Part shown: positions 40,569 through 49,796 of the stretch, piece by piece
Position numbering within the stretch: position 1 is the first letter of the stretch
How the letters are laid out: every line of letters starts with the position of its first letter
Assembly: GCF_042310355.1 (NCBI RefSeq)
Contig: NZ_JBHJMR010000008.1
Coordinates: forward strand, 1 to 64,000
Length of the DNA stretch: 64,000 bases
Reading direction: 5' to 3'
Origin: Wenzhouxiangella sp042310355
GTDB lineage: Bacteria; Pseudomonadota; Gammaproteobacteria; Xanthomonadales; Wenzhouxiangellaceae
Notes under the pieces: model-generated
What the model was told of the DNA's origin: nothing
Seen by the model: the letters and a program-made list of their open reading frames with translations, nothing else
Databases searched by the model: none
Made by a program: the position numbers and the translations under genes

Positions 40569-43391
40569 TCAGTCGGCCGCGAAGCGATCGGAGAAGATCC
40601 GATCGGCCATCCCGGCCGGATCCAGGATCACCACCAGGCCGTCGTGATCGGAGCTGCGCAGCACGTTGGAATCATCCTCCGCGGCCGCTTCAGCGACATC
40701 GACGTTGCCGCGCGCGTAGCCGAAGGCGGCCAGGTGCGACTGCGCCGCATCGCTGAGCAGCGCGTGGTCCAGGGCCTGCGAAACACCCCGGAAAATGAAG
40801 GAGTAACGCTCACCGACGGGCAGGCTCTCGATCGGCTTGTGCAGGACCGGGTCGACCTGGTTGGCCGGGTCGAATCCGGGCACGCCGTCGTTCTCGATGT
40901 TGACGAGGTTCTCGTCGATCACCGAGGTGCCCGACAGAAGACCGACGACGTCGACGTAGCCGTCGCTGAACTGGAAGGCATTCATGTCGCCGATGACCAC
41001 GACCGGCAGCGAGGGATCACCGGTCTGCAGGGCCTGGATGCGCGCGGCGACCGACTGCGACTGTTCGTGCCGCTTCAGGCGCGTGCGGGTCTCGTCCTCG
41101 ATGCCGCCGAGCGAACGCATGTGGTTGTTGATCACCACGAAGGGCCAGTCGGCGCCGTCGGCGATGAAGCGCGCCTCGAGCTGCAGCGACGGGCGGTCGT
41201 GCAGCGGCGTGTTGTCCGAGCTCAGGCAGGCGTCAAGATCGATGGGCTCGACATTGTCGACGGCCACGCGGGCCGGATTGACCAGGTAGCCGTTGTTGAT
41301 GTTGCCGCGGTCGTTGCCGAAGACCAGGTAGGACTCGTAGCCGACCGGGCTGGCAGCCAGCGAATCGATGCGCGCGGCCAGGTCGTCGAGCACGTCGGCG
41401 CTTTCAACTTCCTGGAAGGCGATCACGTCGGGCAGGCCCAGGCCGTCGATGATCGTGCCGGCGACCTTGTCGAGCTTGGCGTCGTACTCGGCCTGCGAGG
41501 GCGTCTCGCGGTCTTCGGCGATGTAGCCGGCGTCGCAGGTGGGAATGGGACGCGGGCCGTCCTGCACGGTGTCGAACAGGTTCAGCGCGTTCAAGGAGGC
41601 GATGCTGACCTGATCGGCCGCGGCAACCGGCGCGGGCACCGGCAGGCTCGGCTCCTCGAGGATCTGGTAGCTCGTCGGCCAGATCTCGTAGTCGCTGAAC
41701 TCGTAGCCGAGCACACCGGTCGCCTCCAGGCGCGTACCACCCGTGACCTCGGCGTTGGCCAGCCCGAGGCGGTCGAAGTCGATTTCAAACGCTTCCGGGT
41801 TGCCGTCCCAGACGGCGCACTGCGGGCATGTGCCGCCCAGGCCGGGGTACTCGACGCCCGGCTCGCGCAGCGAGCGCTCGCCCGAGGCGGTGATGACCGC
41901 CTCGGCCACCGGGTCGGTGCCGAAGCTCTGGTTGGGCGCGGTGACGAAGGCGTCGGCCACGCGAACGCGCATGCCCTCGAAGCATTCGAAGTTGTTGACG
42001 CCACAGCTGGGCGATTCCGGATCCGGCGAAGGCAGCTGCGCGTCGAAGTCGACGACTTCCGGCAAGGCCTCGCCCGAGGCGAGGACATCGATACCCGTCG
42101 GATTGGTGATCTGCGTGCTGTCGAAGAACTCGGCGACGTTGCCGCCGAGCGTCAGGCGGTCACCGACGGCCACGGTCGGCGCGGCGGCGGTGTAGACGAA
42201 GATGCCGCGCGAGGCCAGCGGCAGGTCGCTGGAATCGCGATCGTCGGGCATCTGCAGGAAAAAGCCGTTGTCGGCCAGGGCGGTGACGATGTTGTCGTCG
42301 AGGGCAACGAAATCGCCGTCGCCGTTGCCGCTGGCGGGCGCGAAGGGCGAGCGCAGGCCCTCGCCCTGGACCTGGTGAATCGAAAGCGGCGCGATCACGC
42401 CGGTGACGTGCTGGTCACTGGCCGTTACGGATTCGGCGTTGAGCGTGCCTGCCGCCTCGATCTGGTTGGTCAGGTCGCCGCTGGCGCCGGCCGCCACCTC
42501 GACCGTGAGCGAGAAGTCGATGCTGCCCTCGGCCGCGAGCGTACCGAAATCCCATTCGTAGACGCCCGCCGAGGGATTGGTCGGGGTCACGCCGCTGGTG
42601 TCGGAAACGTAGCTCACATCGGCTGGCAGCGTGTCGGTCACGACCAGGCCGGTGATGTCGTTCTCGACCGAGGTATTACCCACCGAGATGTCGTAGACCA
42701 GGGTCTCTTCGGGCTCGACGTTTGCCGGGCCGGTCTTGCTCAGCGTCAGGCCGCCGCCCCCGGTGCCCGGCGTGCCCTCGATCAGTATGTTGTCGAATCG
42801 ATTGTTGCCGCTGCTCGAACTGGCGCCGTCGAGCGTGATGCGAATCACGGCCTGGCTGTTACCTTCGAGCGCACCGATGGCTGAGAAGTCGTAGCTGACG
42901 ACGCTCCAGCTGCTGCCGAGCGCGCCCGAATCGGTTTCGAACGGCGTGAAGCTGGAACCGCCGTCGACGGAATAGGAAACCTGGCGACTGTCGAAGCCGG
43001 TACTCGTTCCCCGCTGCGCCCAGCTGACGACGACATCCTCGTAACCGCTGGTATCGACGGCCAGATCGATGTGCATGCCGTTGTTGCTCTGACCCGAGCA
43101 GCCCTGCGGCGAGAGCGAGCCGCCCGAGCCATAGCCGCCCAGCGCGTTGTCGCTGGTACCGCCGAAGCTGGCAATGCAGTCGTAGACGCCGTCGGTATCG
43201 GAAGTGTCGAAATTCGCCAGCGACAGTTCGCCGACACCCTCGTCGGCGGCCTGCGGAAAGCTGGTGGTGGTAAAGCCGAACCCGCCGCCGGGCAGGTCGT
43301 TGGCGTTCTGCGCCCAGTAGGCAATGGTCTCGGTTTGCGCGCTGGCCTGGATGGCAAGGCACAGCAACGCCGCAGCAAGAATGGCTCTCAT
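40569..43391 (-). CDS. secreted extracellular nuclease (ExeM/NucH-like)
   Basis: This is a 940-residue protein starting at MRAILAAALL (43391). The signal peptide ends at ASAQTE. Then come a beta-sandwich region (to about 220), a DUF11-like repeat domain with the pattern TKTGPANVEPEETLVYDISV (about 225-330), a central OB-like module (about 340-580), and a C-terminal endonuclease/exonuclease/phosphatase domain (about 595-930) with SLNALNLFD, VIAFQEVE, NNHMRSLGG, VIGDMNAF and SSDHDGLVV. These are the catalytic Asn, Glu, Asp and His of the fold. The chain ends RIFSDRFAAD, a tail it shares in type with two other secreted proteins here. It likely degrades extracellular DNA. Confidence 0.88.
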   Translation of the reverse strand: MRAILAAALLCLAIQASAQTETIAYWAQNANDLPGGGFGFTTTSFPQAADEGVGELSLANFDTSDTDGVYDCIASFGGTSDNALGGYGSGGSLSPQGCSGQSNNGMHIDLAVDTSGYEDVVVSWAQRGTSTGFDSRQVSYSVDGGSSFTPFETDSGALGSSWSVVSYDFSAIGALEGNSQAVIRITLDGASSSSGNNRFDNILIEGTPGTGGGGLTLSKTGPANVEPEETLVYDISVGNTSVENDITGLVVTDTLPADVSYVSDTSGVTPTNPSAGVYEWDFGTLAAEGSIDFSLTVEVAAGASGDLTNQIEAAGTLNAESVTASDQHVTGVIAPLSIHQVQGEGLRSPFAPASGNGDGDFVALDDNIVTALADNGFFLQMPDDRDSSDLPLASRGIFVYTAAAPTVAVGDRLTLGGNVAEFFDSTQITNPTGIDVLASGEALPEVVDFDAQLPSPDPESPSCGVNNFECFEGMRVRVADAFVTAPNQSFGTDPVAEAVITASGERSLREPGVEYPGLGGTCPQCAVWDGNPEAFEIDFDRLGLANAEVTGGTRLEATGVLGYEFSDYEIWPTSYQILEEPSLPVPAPVAAADQVSIASLNALNLFDTVQDGPRPIPTCDAGYIAEDRETPSQAEYDAKLDKVAGTIIDGLGLPDVIAFQEVESADVLDDLAARIDSLAASPVGYESYLVFGNDRGNINNGYLVNPARVAVDNVEPIDLDACLSSDNTPLHDRPSLQLEARFIADGADWPFVVINNHMRSLGGIEDETRTRLKRHEQSQSVAARIQALQTGDPSLPVVVIGDMNAFQFSDGYVDVVGLLSGTSVIDENLVNIENDGVPGFDPANQVDPVLHKPIESLPVGERYSFIFRGVSQALDHALLSDAAQSHLAAFGYARGNVDVAEAAAEDDSNVLRSSDHDGLVVILDPAGMADRIFSDRFAAD

Positions 43392-43626
43392 CGATTTTTC
43401 CTGTCTTGTGATTCGCACAGACCCGGCACCGCGGACCCTCCCGGTCGCGGCCACGAGCGTTTGGAGCGCAATGATGTCAGGATCGGCTGACAGGACGGTT
43501 GCGCGCACATGACCGGGGTGTTTCAACGTGCTGGTACCGGCGCATGCGCTGCAGGTTGTAAACTGTCGAGAGCCGGTTGGCAAGTCCGCCGGCCGAGGAT
43601 GCAACCCATCACCAATAGGGAACGAC

Positions 43627-44184
43627 ATGGCGAGAACGGAATCCACGATGCTCCCGCTGGGCACGCCGGCGCCCGACTTCCGGCTCCCCGACACCGTCAG
43701 CCAGGAGACGCTGAGCTTCGAAGACATCGCCGGCACGCACGCCACGCTGGTGATGTTCATCTGCAACCACTGCCCCTTCGTCAAGCACGTGCTCGAAGAG
43801 CTGGTGCGCCTGGGCAACGACTACGACCGCAACCAGGTGGGCGTGGTCGCCATCAGCAGCAACGACGTCACCGGCTACCCGCAGGACCGGCCCGAGCGAA
43901 TGGCGGAGCTGGCCCGTTCGAAGCGCTTCCCCTTCCCCTACCTGTTCGACCAGTCGCAGAACGTCGCGCGCGCCTTCAGCGCCGCCTGCACGCCGGAGTT
44001 CTACGTCTTCGACGCCGACCGCCGCCTGGTCTACCGCGGCCAGCTCGACGACTCGCGCCCCGGCAACGACAAACCCGTCACCGGCCGCGACGTCCGCGCC
44101 GCCCTGGATGCCTTGCTGGCGGGACTGCCGATCACCGAAGACCAGAAGCCCTCGATCGGCTGCAATATCAAGTGGAGAGAGTGA
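43627..44184 (+). CDS. thioredoxin-like/AhpC-TSA family protein
   Basis: This 185-residue protein starts at MARTESTMLPLG (43627). LGTPAPDFRLPDTV is the peroxiredoxin-type opening, and CNHCPF is a CxxC of thioredoxin type. AACTPEFYVFDADRRLVYRGQLDDSRP is the conserved C-terminal block of the family often annotated as a thioredoxin family protein with the motif N-H-C-P-F-V. It has no signal peptide, so it is cytoplasmic. A peroxide or disulfide reductase role is inferred from the fold. Confidence 0.88.
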   Translation: MARTESTMLPLGTPAPDFRLPDTVSQETLSFEDIAGTHATLVMFICNHCPFVKHVLEELVRLGNDYDRNQVGVVAISSNDVTGYPQDRPERMAELARSKRFPFPYLFDQSQNVARAFSAACTPEFYVFDADRRLVYRGQLDDSRPGNDKPVTGRDVRAALDALLAGLPITEDQKPSIGCNIKWRE

Positions 44185-44187
44185 AAG

Positions 44188-44337
44188 AAGGTTTCAGGGT
44201 TCAGGTTTCAGGTTTCAGGAAAACAAGACAGGGGTTGGTGTTCGGGGCTCGGGAAGCCAGGCGGCCTCGCGCGGCTTGTCCGCCCACCGCTGCTCAGATA
44301 TACCCCGGCGCCCCTGAAACCTGAACCCTGAAACCTT
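44188..44337. repeat. 25-bp perfect inverted repeat built of heptamers (MITE-like)
   Basis: Positions 44188-44212 and 44313-44337 are exact reverse complements over 25 bp. Each arm consists of heptamer-like units (GGTTTCA, GGGTTCA, GGTTTCA). They enclose about 100 bp of GC-rich sequence without a gene and end 3 bp after the thioredoxin-like gene and 7 bp before hrpB. The left arm continues with one further heptamer unit. Confidence 0.85.
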
Positions 44338-44344
44338 AATAACG

Positions 44345-46801
44345 ATGCTCCCCATCGACGCCGTCCTCCCGGAGCTGCTCGCGACGCTCGAAGAGCATTC
44401 AACCGCGTTGCTCCAGGCCCCGACCGGCAGCGGCAAGACCACGCGGGTGCCGCTGGCCCTGCTGGATGCCGGCTGGCGCGGTGATCGCCGGATTCTCATG
44501 CTCGAACCGCGACGGCTGGCGGCGCGCTCGGCCGCGCGCTTCATGGCTTCCGGGCTGGGCGAGCAGGCCGGCGCCACCGTCGGCTACCGCACGCGGCTGG
44601 ACACGCGCGTGTCGGCCGAGACCCGAGTCGAGGTCGTCACCGAGGGCATCCTCACGCGCCTGATCCAGTCCGACCCGGCGCTGTCGGACTACGCCGCCGT
44701 CATCTTCGACGAGTTCCACGAGCGCTCGCTGCAGGCCGACCTCGGGCTGGCGCTCACGCGCGAATCGCAGCAGGCGCTGCGCGAGGACCTGCGCCTGTTG
44801 GTCATGTCGGCGACGCTGCCCGGCGAACGACTTTCCGCCCTGCTCGACCACTGCCCGACCGTCGTCGCCGAGGGGCGCAGCTTTCCGGTCGAGGTCAGCT
44901 ACCGCCCACCCGAGCGACAACGCAGCCTGGAGGCGCACACCGCCACCACCGTGCGCGAGGCGCTCGAGCACGAGCCCGGCTCGGTGCTGGTTTTCCTGCC
45001 CGGCATGCGCGAGATTCGCCGGGTGGCCGAACGCCTCGAGGGCCGACTGCCGAAGGACACGCAGCTTCACCTGCTGCACGGCCAGCTCGGCGCGCGCGAG
45101 CAGGACGAGGCCATCCGCCCGGCAGCGTCCGGTTCGCGCAAGATCGTTCTGGCCAGCGCCATCGCCGAGTCGAGCCTGACGATCGAGGGCATCCGCCTGG
45201 TGGTCGACGCCGGGCAGCAGCGGCGGGCGCGCTTCGACCCCAACAGCGGCATGACCCGCCTGGTCACCGATCGGGTCTCGAAGGCTTCGGCCGAGCAGCG
45301 CCGCGGCCGCGCCGGGCGTCTCGAGCCCGGCCGATGCTTCCGCCTGTGGAGCCAGGCCGAACACGACCGACTGCAGCCGCAGGCCTCACCGGAAATCGCC
45401 TCCGCAGACCTGGCGCCGCTGGTGCTGGAACTGGCGCAGTGGGGCGTGACCGACCCGTCCGGCATGGCCTGGCTGGACCCGCCACCGGCGGCCGCCTGGA
45501 ACCAGGCCGTCGAACTCCTGCAGGGCCTCGACGCCCTCGACGGCGAGGGCCGGATCACCCCGGAGGGCCGGGCGATGCTCAAGCCGGGCCTTCATCCGCG
45601 CCTGGCACACATGGTGCTGACCGGGCGCCGCCTGGGCCTGCCCCGAAGCGCCGGCGAACTGGCCGCCCTGCTCAGCGAACGCGACATCGGCGGGTTCGAC
45701 GAGGTGGACATCGGCCTGCGCCTGGCGCGACTGCGCCAGGCCGGGCAGCGCGCAGGCGGGCCGCTCGGGCGCATCCGCCGGGCGGCCGAGCGGATCAGCG
45801 GCGGCCGGCGCGACGACCCCGCCGCGGACCTGGGTATCGGCGCGCTTCTCGCCGCGGCCTGGCCCGATCGCGTCGGGCAGGCACGTTCGCGCCAGCGCGG
45901 CCGCTTCCTGCTCAGCAACGGCCGCGGCGCCGTCGTCGATGCCGCCGACCCGCTGGCCGGCAGCGAATTCCTGGTGGCCTGTGACCTCGACGGGCAGGCG
46001 CGCGAGGCGCGCGTTTACCTGGCCGCGGCGGTCAGCCGGGCCGAAATCGAATCGGTGCTCGGACCGCGTATACGGACGGCCGAGTCGGCCGACTGGGACG
46101 AGCGGCGCGGAACGGTCGTGGCCCGGCGCGAGCGTCGTCTCGGCGCCCTCGTGCTCGAGTCGGCGGAGCTCGAACGCCCCGGCCCCGAGACGCTTCAGGC
46201 CGGCCTGCTGGCCGCGGTCCGCCGAAAGGGGCTGGATGCGTTGCCCTGGAATACCGCGGCGCGCCAGCTCCAGGCCCGCGTCGCCCTGCTGCGCTCGCTG
46301 TGGCCGGACGACTGGCCGGCCGTGGACGACGACACCCTGTCCGGTTCGCTCGACGACTGGCTCGCGCCCTGGCTGGCCGGCATGCGCCGCTGGCAGGACC
46401 TGAACGCCCTGGATCTGGTCGCCATCGTGTCCAACCTGCTCGGCCACGACCGGGCCCGACGACTGCGCGAACTGGCACCCGCGCGGCTGACCCTCCCGAC
46501 CGGTCGACAGGCGACCCTCGACTACCTGGCCGAGAACCCGCCCGCACTCAATATCAAGTTGCAGGCGATGTTCGGTTGCCATGAGACGCCTTCGATCGCA
46601 GGCGGACGAGTGGCCGTGACGCTTCACCTGCTCTCGCCCGCCGGGCGCCCCCTGGCGGTCACTTCCGACCTGGCCAGCTTCTGGCGCAACGGTTACCGCG
46701 ACGTACGCGCCGACATGCGCGGCCGCTACCCCAAGCACCCCTGGCCGGAAGATCCGCTCGCGGCACGGCCCACGGAAAGCACGCGCCGGCGCGGTGATTG
46801 A
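44345..46801 (+). CDS. hrpB: ATP-dependent RNA helicase HrpB
   Basis: This 818-residue DEAH-type helicase carries Walker A LQAPTGSGKTTRVPL at about 20-34, FDEFHERSL (the DEFH box) at about 120-128, VMSATLPGERL (motif III), and in the second RecA domain SAIAESSLTIEGIRLVVDAG and VSKASAEQRRGRAGR (motif VI). The HrpB C-terminal domain is complete to PKHPWPEDP near the end. Length and motif order are normal. It acts on RNA; its precise substrate is not well defined. Confidence 0.95.
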   Translation: MLPIDAVLPELLATLEEHSTALLQAPTGSGKTTRVPLALLDAGWRGDRRILMLEPRRLAARSAARFMASGLGEQAGATVGYRTRLDTRVSAETRVEVVTEGILTRLIQSDPALSDYAAVIFDEFHERSLQADLGLALTRESQQALREDLRLLVMSATLPGERLSALLDHCPTVVAEGRSFPVEVSYRPPERQRSLEAHTATTVREALEHEPGSVLVFLPGMREIRRVAERLEGRLPKDTQLHLLHGQLGAREQDEAIRPAASGSRKIVLASAIAESSLTIEGIRLVVDAGQQRRARFDPNSGMTRLVTDRVSKASAEQRRGRAGRLEPGRCFRLWSQAEHDRLQPQASPEIASADLAPLVLELAQWGVTDPSGMAWLDPPPAAAWNQAVELLQGLDALDGEGRITPEGRAMLKPGLHPRLAHMVLTGRRLGLPRSAGELAALLSERDIGGFDEVDIGLRLARLRQAGQRAGGPLGRIRRAAERISGGRRDDPAADLGIGALLAAAWPDRVGQARSRQRGRFLLSNGRGAVVDAADPLAGSEFLVACDLDGQAREARVYLAAAVSRAEIESVLGPRIRTAESADWDERRGTVVARRERRLGALVLESAELERPGPETLQAGLLAAVRRKGLDALPWNTAARQLQARVALLRSLWPDDWPAVDDDTLSGSLDDWLAPWLAGMRRWQDLNALDLVAIVSNLLGHDRARRLRELAPARLTLPTGRQATLDYLAENPPALNIKLQAMFGCHETPSIAGGRVAVTLHLLSPAGRPLAVTSDLASFWRNGYRDVRADMRGRYPKHPWPEDPLAARPTESTRRRGD

Positions 46802-46888
46802 CAGCGCGCGGGCCGTTGACTAGATTGGAACGTCGTACGAATCGCTTCGTCAGAATTCGAAGGCACCGTATCCCGCAGGGAGTCCACG

Positions 46889-47290
46889 ATGAGCCAACCC
46901 CCGAAGCCGACGCCGTCGGAGCTGAAGATCCTCAAGCACCTGTGGCAGCAGGGTCCGTCGACCGTGCGCGCCGTGCACGAAGCCATCGGCGTCGACGCCG
47001 GCCACAGCTATACCACCACGCTCAAGCAGATGCAGATCATGCACGGCAAGGGCCTGCTCCGCCGCGACGACTCGCAGCGCGCCCACGTGTTCCAGCCGGC
47101 CTGCGGCGAGGAGTCCACCCAGCGCGCGATGCTCGACGACTTCATGAATCGCGTCTACGAAGGATCGGCTTCGCAGCTGGTGCTGCAGGCGCTGGGCACC
47201 TCGAAACCCGCCAGCGCGGATGAGCTCGCCGAGATTGAACGGCTCGTCCAGCGCCTGCGCCACGAAACCGGCGGGGGCGACCGGACATGA
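46889..47290 (+). CDS. BlaI/MecI-type repressor
   Basis: This is a 133-residue winged-HTH protein. PTPSELKILKHLWQQGPSTVRAVHEAI and HSYTTTLKQMQIMHGKGLLRRD are the DNA-binding motifs of the BlaI/MecI/CopY family. The helical C-terminus forms the dimer and holds the usual cleavage region. Its stop overlaps the start of the membrane peptidase gene (ATGA, 47287-47290), so the two form a sensor-repressor operon. It would repress its own operon until proteolysed. No beta-lactamase gene is next to it. Confidence 0.93.
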   Translation: MSQPPKPTPSELKILKHLWQQGPSTVRAVHEAIGVDAGHSYTTTLKQMQIMHGKGLLRRDDSQRAHVFQPACGEESTQRAMLDDFMNRVYEGSASQLVLQALGTSKPASADELAEIERLVQRLRHETGGGDRT

Positions 47291-49068
47291 ACTGGCTTGA
47301 CCATGCCCTGGTCGACGCACTCGGCCTGTCGCTGCTCCACTTTCTCTGGCAGGGCGCGCTCATCGGCCTGCTCTATGCCGCATCGCTGCCGCTGATGCGC
47401 GCTAGCTCGGCGCAGTCGCGCTACCTCGTGGCCGTTGCCACCCTGGCCCTGCTCGCGCTGGCACCACCGATCACGCTGGCGCTGCTGCTGGGCGCGAACC
47501 CGGGCGCCGCCGCGGCGCCCGCCGCCGGCGCAGTCGATGCGGGCGTCCTGGTCGGGTTCGGAACGGGCGCAGTCCCGGCGACGGGCGACGGGGCCGGCTT
47601 CGCGCACTGGGTGGTCATGGCCTGGCTGGCCGGTGTCACCGTCCTCAGCGCCCGCCTGCTGATCGGCTGGCGCTTCCTCCGCCAGCTGCGACGCAGCGCC
47701 GACTTCGACGCGGCGCGCTCGCTGCGCCCCCTGCTTCGGGCGCTGGCCGGGCGACTGGCGCTGGGCCGCCCCGCGGCCGTCGCGGTATCGGCCGGCATCC
47801 GTTCCCCGGTGGTCATCGGCTTTCTGAAGCCGCTGGTGCTGCTGCCGCCGGCGGTCCTGTTCGGCCTGCCGACCCGCCAGCTCGAGATGGTGCTGGCGCA
47901 TGAACTGGCCCACGTGCGCCGACTCGACCACCTGGTCAACCTCGGCCAGACCGTCGTCGAGACGGCGCTTTTCTATCACCCGGTCGTTCGCTGGGTTTCT
48001 CGCCGCATCCGGACCGAGCGCGAAAACGCCTGCGACGACCTGGCGGTGGCCGTCACCGGCGATCGCCTCAGCTACGTGGAAATGCTGGCCTCGATCGAGA
48101 AGCTGCGCTACCGCGGGCCGAAGCTGGCGCTGGCCGTGCACGACGGACAAGTCCTCAGCCGCATCCGGCGGCTGGTCGAGCGCGGCCGGCCCGGCCGCCA
48201 GCTGGGCCTGGCCGGGCCGGCGCTGTTGCTCGCGCTGATCCTTGCAACCGCCGGCGGCCTGCATTTCGTCGAGCCGGAAGCTGAAGCGCCCGAACCGGAA
48301 GCCGAACCCGTTGCGGAAGCGTCCCCGTCGGAGACAGGGCCGGAGCCGGAGCCGGAGCCCAAGCCCGAGCCGGACCCGGAGCAGCAAGGCTCGGCCCCTG
48401 TAGCCGAGGCACCGGAACCCGCCGCCATCGACCGCGCCGAGCGGCCGAGCGCGACAGAACAGGCGCAACCGACCCGCTCGCTTGCAGCGGCGGTCGCTCC
48501 GCTGCCCGAGCCGACGGCAGAGCAAGCCGAAACCACCGACGACACCGGCACGGCTTCGGCAGCAAGCGAACCGCCCGCCCTGCCAAAGATGGAAACCGAC
48601 CGGCTGCCGCCGGTATCCGAACTGATCGAACCCGCGGCCGAACGGGAACTGGCCATGCTGGCACAGCCGGCCCTCACCATCCCCATGCTGCCCGAGCCGC
48701 CCGCGCGTAAGGCGGCACCGGCCGGGCAGAAACCCGGTCTGTCCGGCGGCAAGCTGATCGAACGCATCGAACCGGAGTACCCGTCGCGCGCGATGCGGCG
48801 CGGCATCGACGGCAGCGTCGAAGTGGAGTTCCTGGTGACGCGCAGCGGCGAAGTTCGCGACGTACGCGTGCTCGACGAATCGCCGCGCGGCCAGTCCTTC
48901 GCCGAGGCCGCGCGCGAGGCCGTTAGCGACTGGCGGTTCGAGCCCTTCCAGCAGGACGGCCAGCCCGTCGAGCACCGCATGCGCCTGGGCTTCGCGTTCG
49001 ACCTGGGCGACGAAGCCGGCGGCGAGTGCCGCAGGGAAACCGGATCGCGCATCCCGCGCTGCTATTAA
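47287..49068 (+). CDS. M56 BlaR1-type metallopeptidase with C-terminal TonB domain
   Basis: This is a 593-residue membrane protein. The N-terminal half holds about four TM segments and the zinc peptidase motif HELAH at 205-209 with NACDDLAVA downstream, as in BlaR1/MecR1. Instead of the penicillin-binding sensor of BlaR1, residues about 320-490 are a Glu/Pro-rich spacer (EPEAEPVAEA and similar). The last 100 residues are a TonB C-terminal domain (IEPEYPSRAMRRGIDGSVEVEFLV, WRFEPFQQDGQPVEHRMRLGFAF). M56-TonB fusions occur in proteobacteria. Coupling to a BlaI repressor suggests an envelope signal triggers proteolysis; the signal is unknown. Confidence 0.9.
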   Translation: MNWLDHALVDALGLSLLHFLWQGALIGLLYAASLPLMRASSAQSRYLVAVATLALLALAPPITLALLLGANPGAAAAPAAGAVDAGVLVGFGTGAVPATGDGAGFAHWVVMAWLAGVTVLSARLLIGWRFLRQLRRSADFDAARSLRPLLRALAGRLALGRPAAVAVSAGIRSPVVIGFLKPLVLLPPAVLFGLPTRQLEMVLAHELAHVRRLDHLVNLGQTVVETALFYHPVVRWVSRRIRTERENACDDLAVAVTGDRLSYVEMLASIEKLRYRGPKLALAVHDGQVLSRIRRLVERGRPGRQLGLAGPALLLALILATAGGLHFVEPEAEAPEPEAEPVAEASPSETGPEPEPEPKPEPDPEQQGSAPVAEAPEPAAIDRAERPSATEQAQPTRSLAAAVAPLPEPTAEQAETTDDTGTASAASEPPALPKMETDRLPPVSELIEPAAERELAMLAQPALTIPMLPEPPARKAAPAGQKPGLSGGKLIERIEPEYPSRAMRRGIDGSVEVEFLVTRSGEVRDVRVLDESPRGQSFAEAAREAVSDWRFEPFQQDGQPVEHRMRLGFAFDLGDEAGGECRRETGSRIPRCY

Positions 49069-49247
49069 CCCGGCGGCAATGTAGATTGCATTCAGCCGCC
49101 GCTCAGGTTGCCGCGACCGGCCACGGTACAATTGCGCGGGTGGCATGACTGGATGGCCAATTGCGTTATAGCTTTCGCCAATCAGTAATTCGTGCCGAAG
49201 AAGACCGCCGGGCCCGGCCCGGCATTCCCCAAACCGAGGAGTGACCA

Positions 49248-49682
49248 ATGATCGTACGTACCCTTGCCGCCGCCCTGGCGCTTGGCCTGGCCACCGTTGC
49301 CGTCGCGGAGACGCCCAACATCGAGCCCGGCCTGTGGAAATACGAAAACAGCATGACGTTCTCCGGCGACGTGCCGATTCCTGACCAGAACCAGACCAGC
49401 GAGGAATGCGTCACCGCCGAGGATATCGCCGAGGGCGATGCCTTTCTCGACGACGTCGACGAATGCGAAATCACGCACAAGGACCTGCGGCGCGACGGCA
49501 TGAACTACTCCATGCTGTGCACCCAGCCCGACGGCACCGAGATGACCATGGACGCCGAAATGGCCTTTGCCGGAACCACCGCCAACGGCACCATCGACGG
49601 CACCATGGAAACCCCGATGGGCGCCATGCAGATGACCATCACCGTCACCGGCGAGCGCATCGGCGACTGCCCGGCCGAGTAA
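49248..49682 (+). CDS. DUF3617 family periplasmic protein
   Basis: This 144-residue protein starts at MIVRTLAAALA. The signal peptide ends at AVAETP. PNIEPGLWKYENSMTF and the following Cys-containing repeats (EECVTAEDI, DECEITHKDL, MLCTQPDG, GERIGDC) match the DUF3617 pattern, in which Cys pairs likely form disulfides. No function is established. A strong terminator follows directly. Confidence 0.85.
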   Translation: MIVRTLAAALALGLATVAVAETPNIEPGLWKYENSMTFSGDVPIPDQNQTSEECVTAEDIAEGDAFLDDVDECEITHKDLRRDGMNYSMLCTQPDGTEMTMDAEMAFAGTTANGTIDGTMETPMGAMQMTITVTGERIGDCPAE

Positions 49683-49716
49683 CCCGGCGCCAACAAGCCG
49701 AGTCAGTCAGCAAGAA

Positions 49717-49739
49717 GCCGGGCACCGCCCGGCTTTTTT
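49717..49739 (+). terminator. intrinsic terminator after DUF3617 gene
   Basis: GCCGGGC-ACC-GCCCGGC is a perfect 7-bp stem followed by six Ts. The same core recurs in the terminator at 59282-59312. Confidence 0.9.
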
Positions 49740-49796
49740 GTTGGTGACCACCGGGCGGGCGCCGTTGTGCTCGGGGTGCTTCACGAGTCGGGCGTG

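Noticed and set aside
40644..42884. 746-codon ORF opposite the secreted nuclease
   Set aside because: Antisense shadow of the nuclease; no start signal and no known domain, while the minus strand shows all catalytic motifs.
46889..49068. Beta-lactam resistance operon
   Set aside because: No beta-lactamase or PBP gene is adjacent, and the sensor half of BlaR1 is replaced by a TonB domain.
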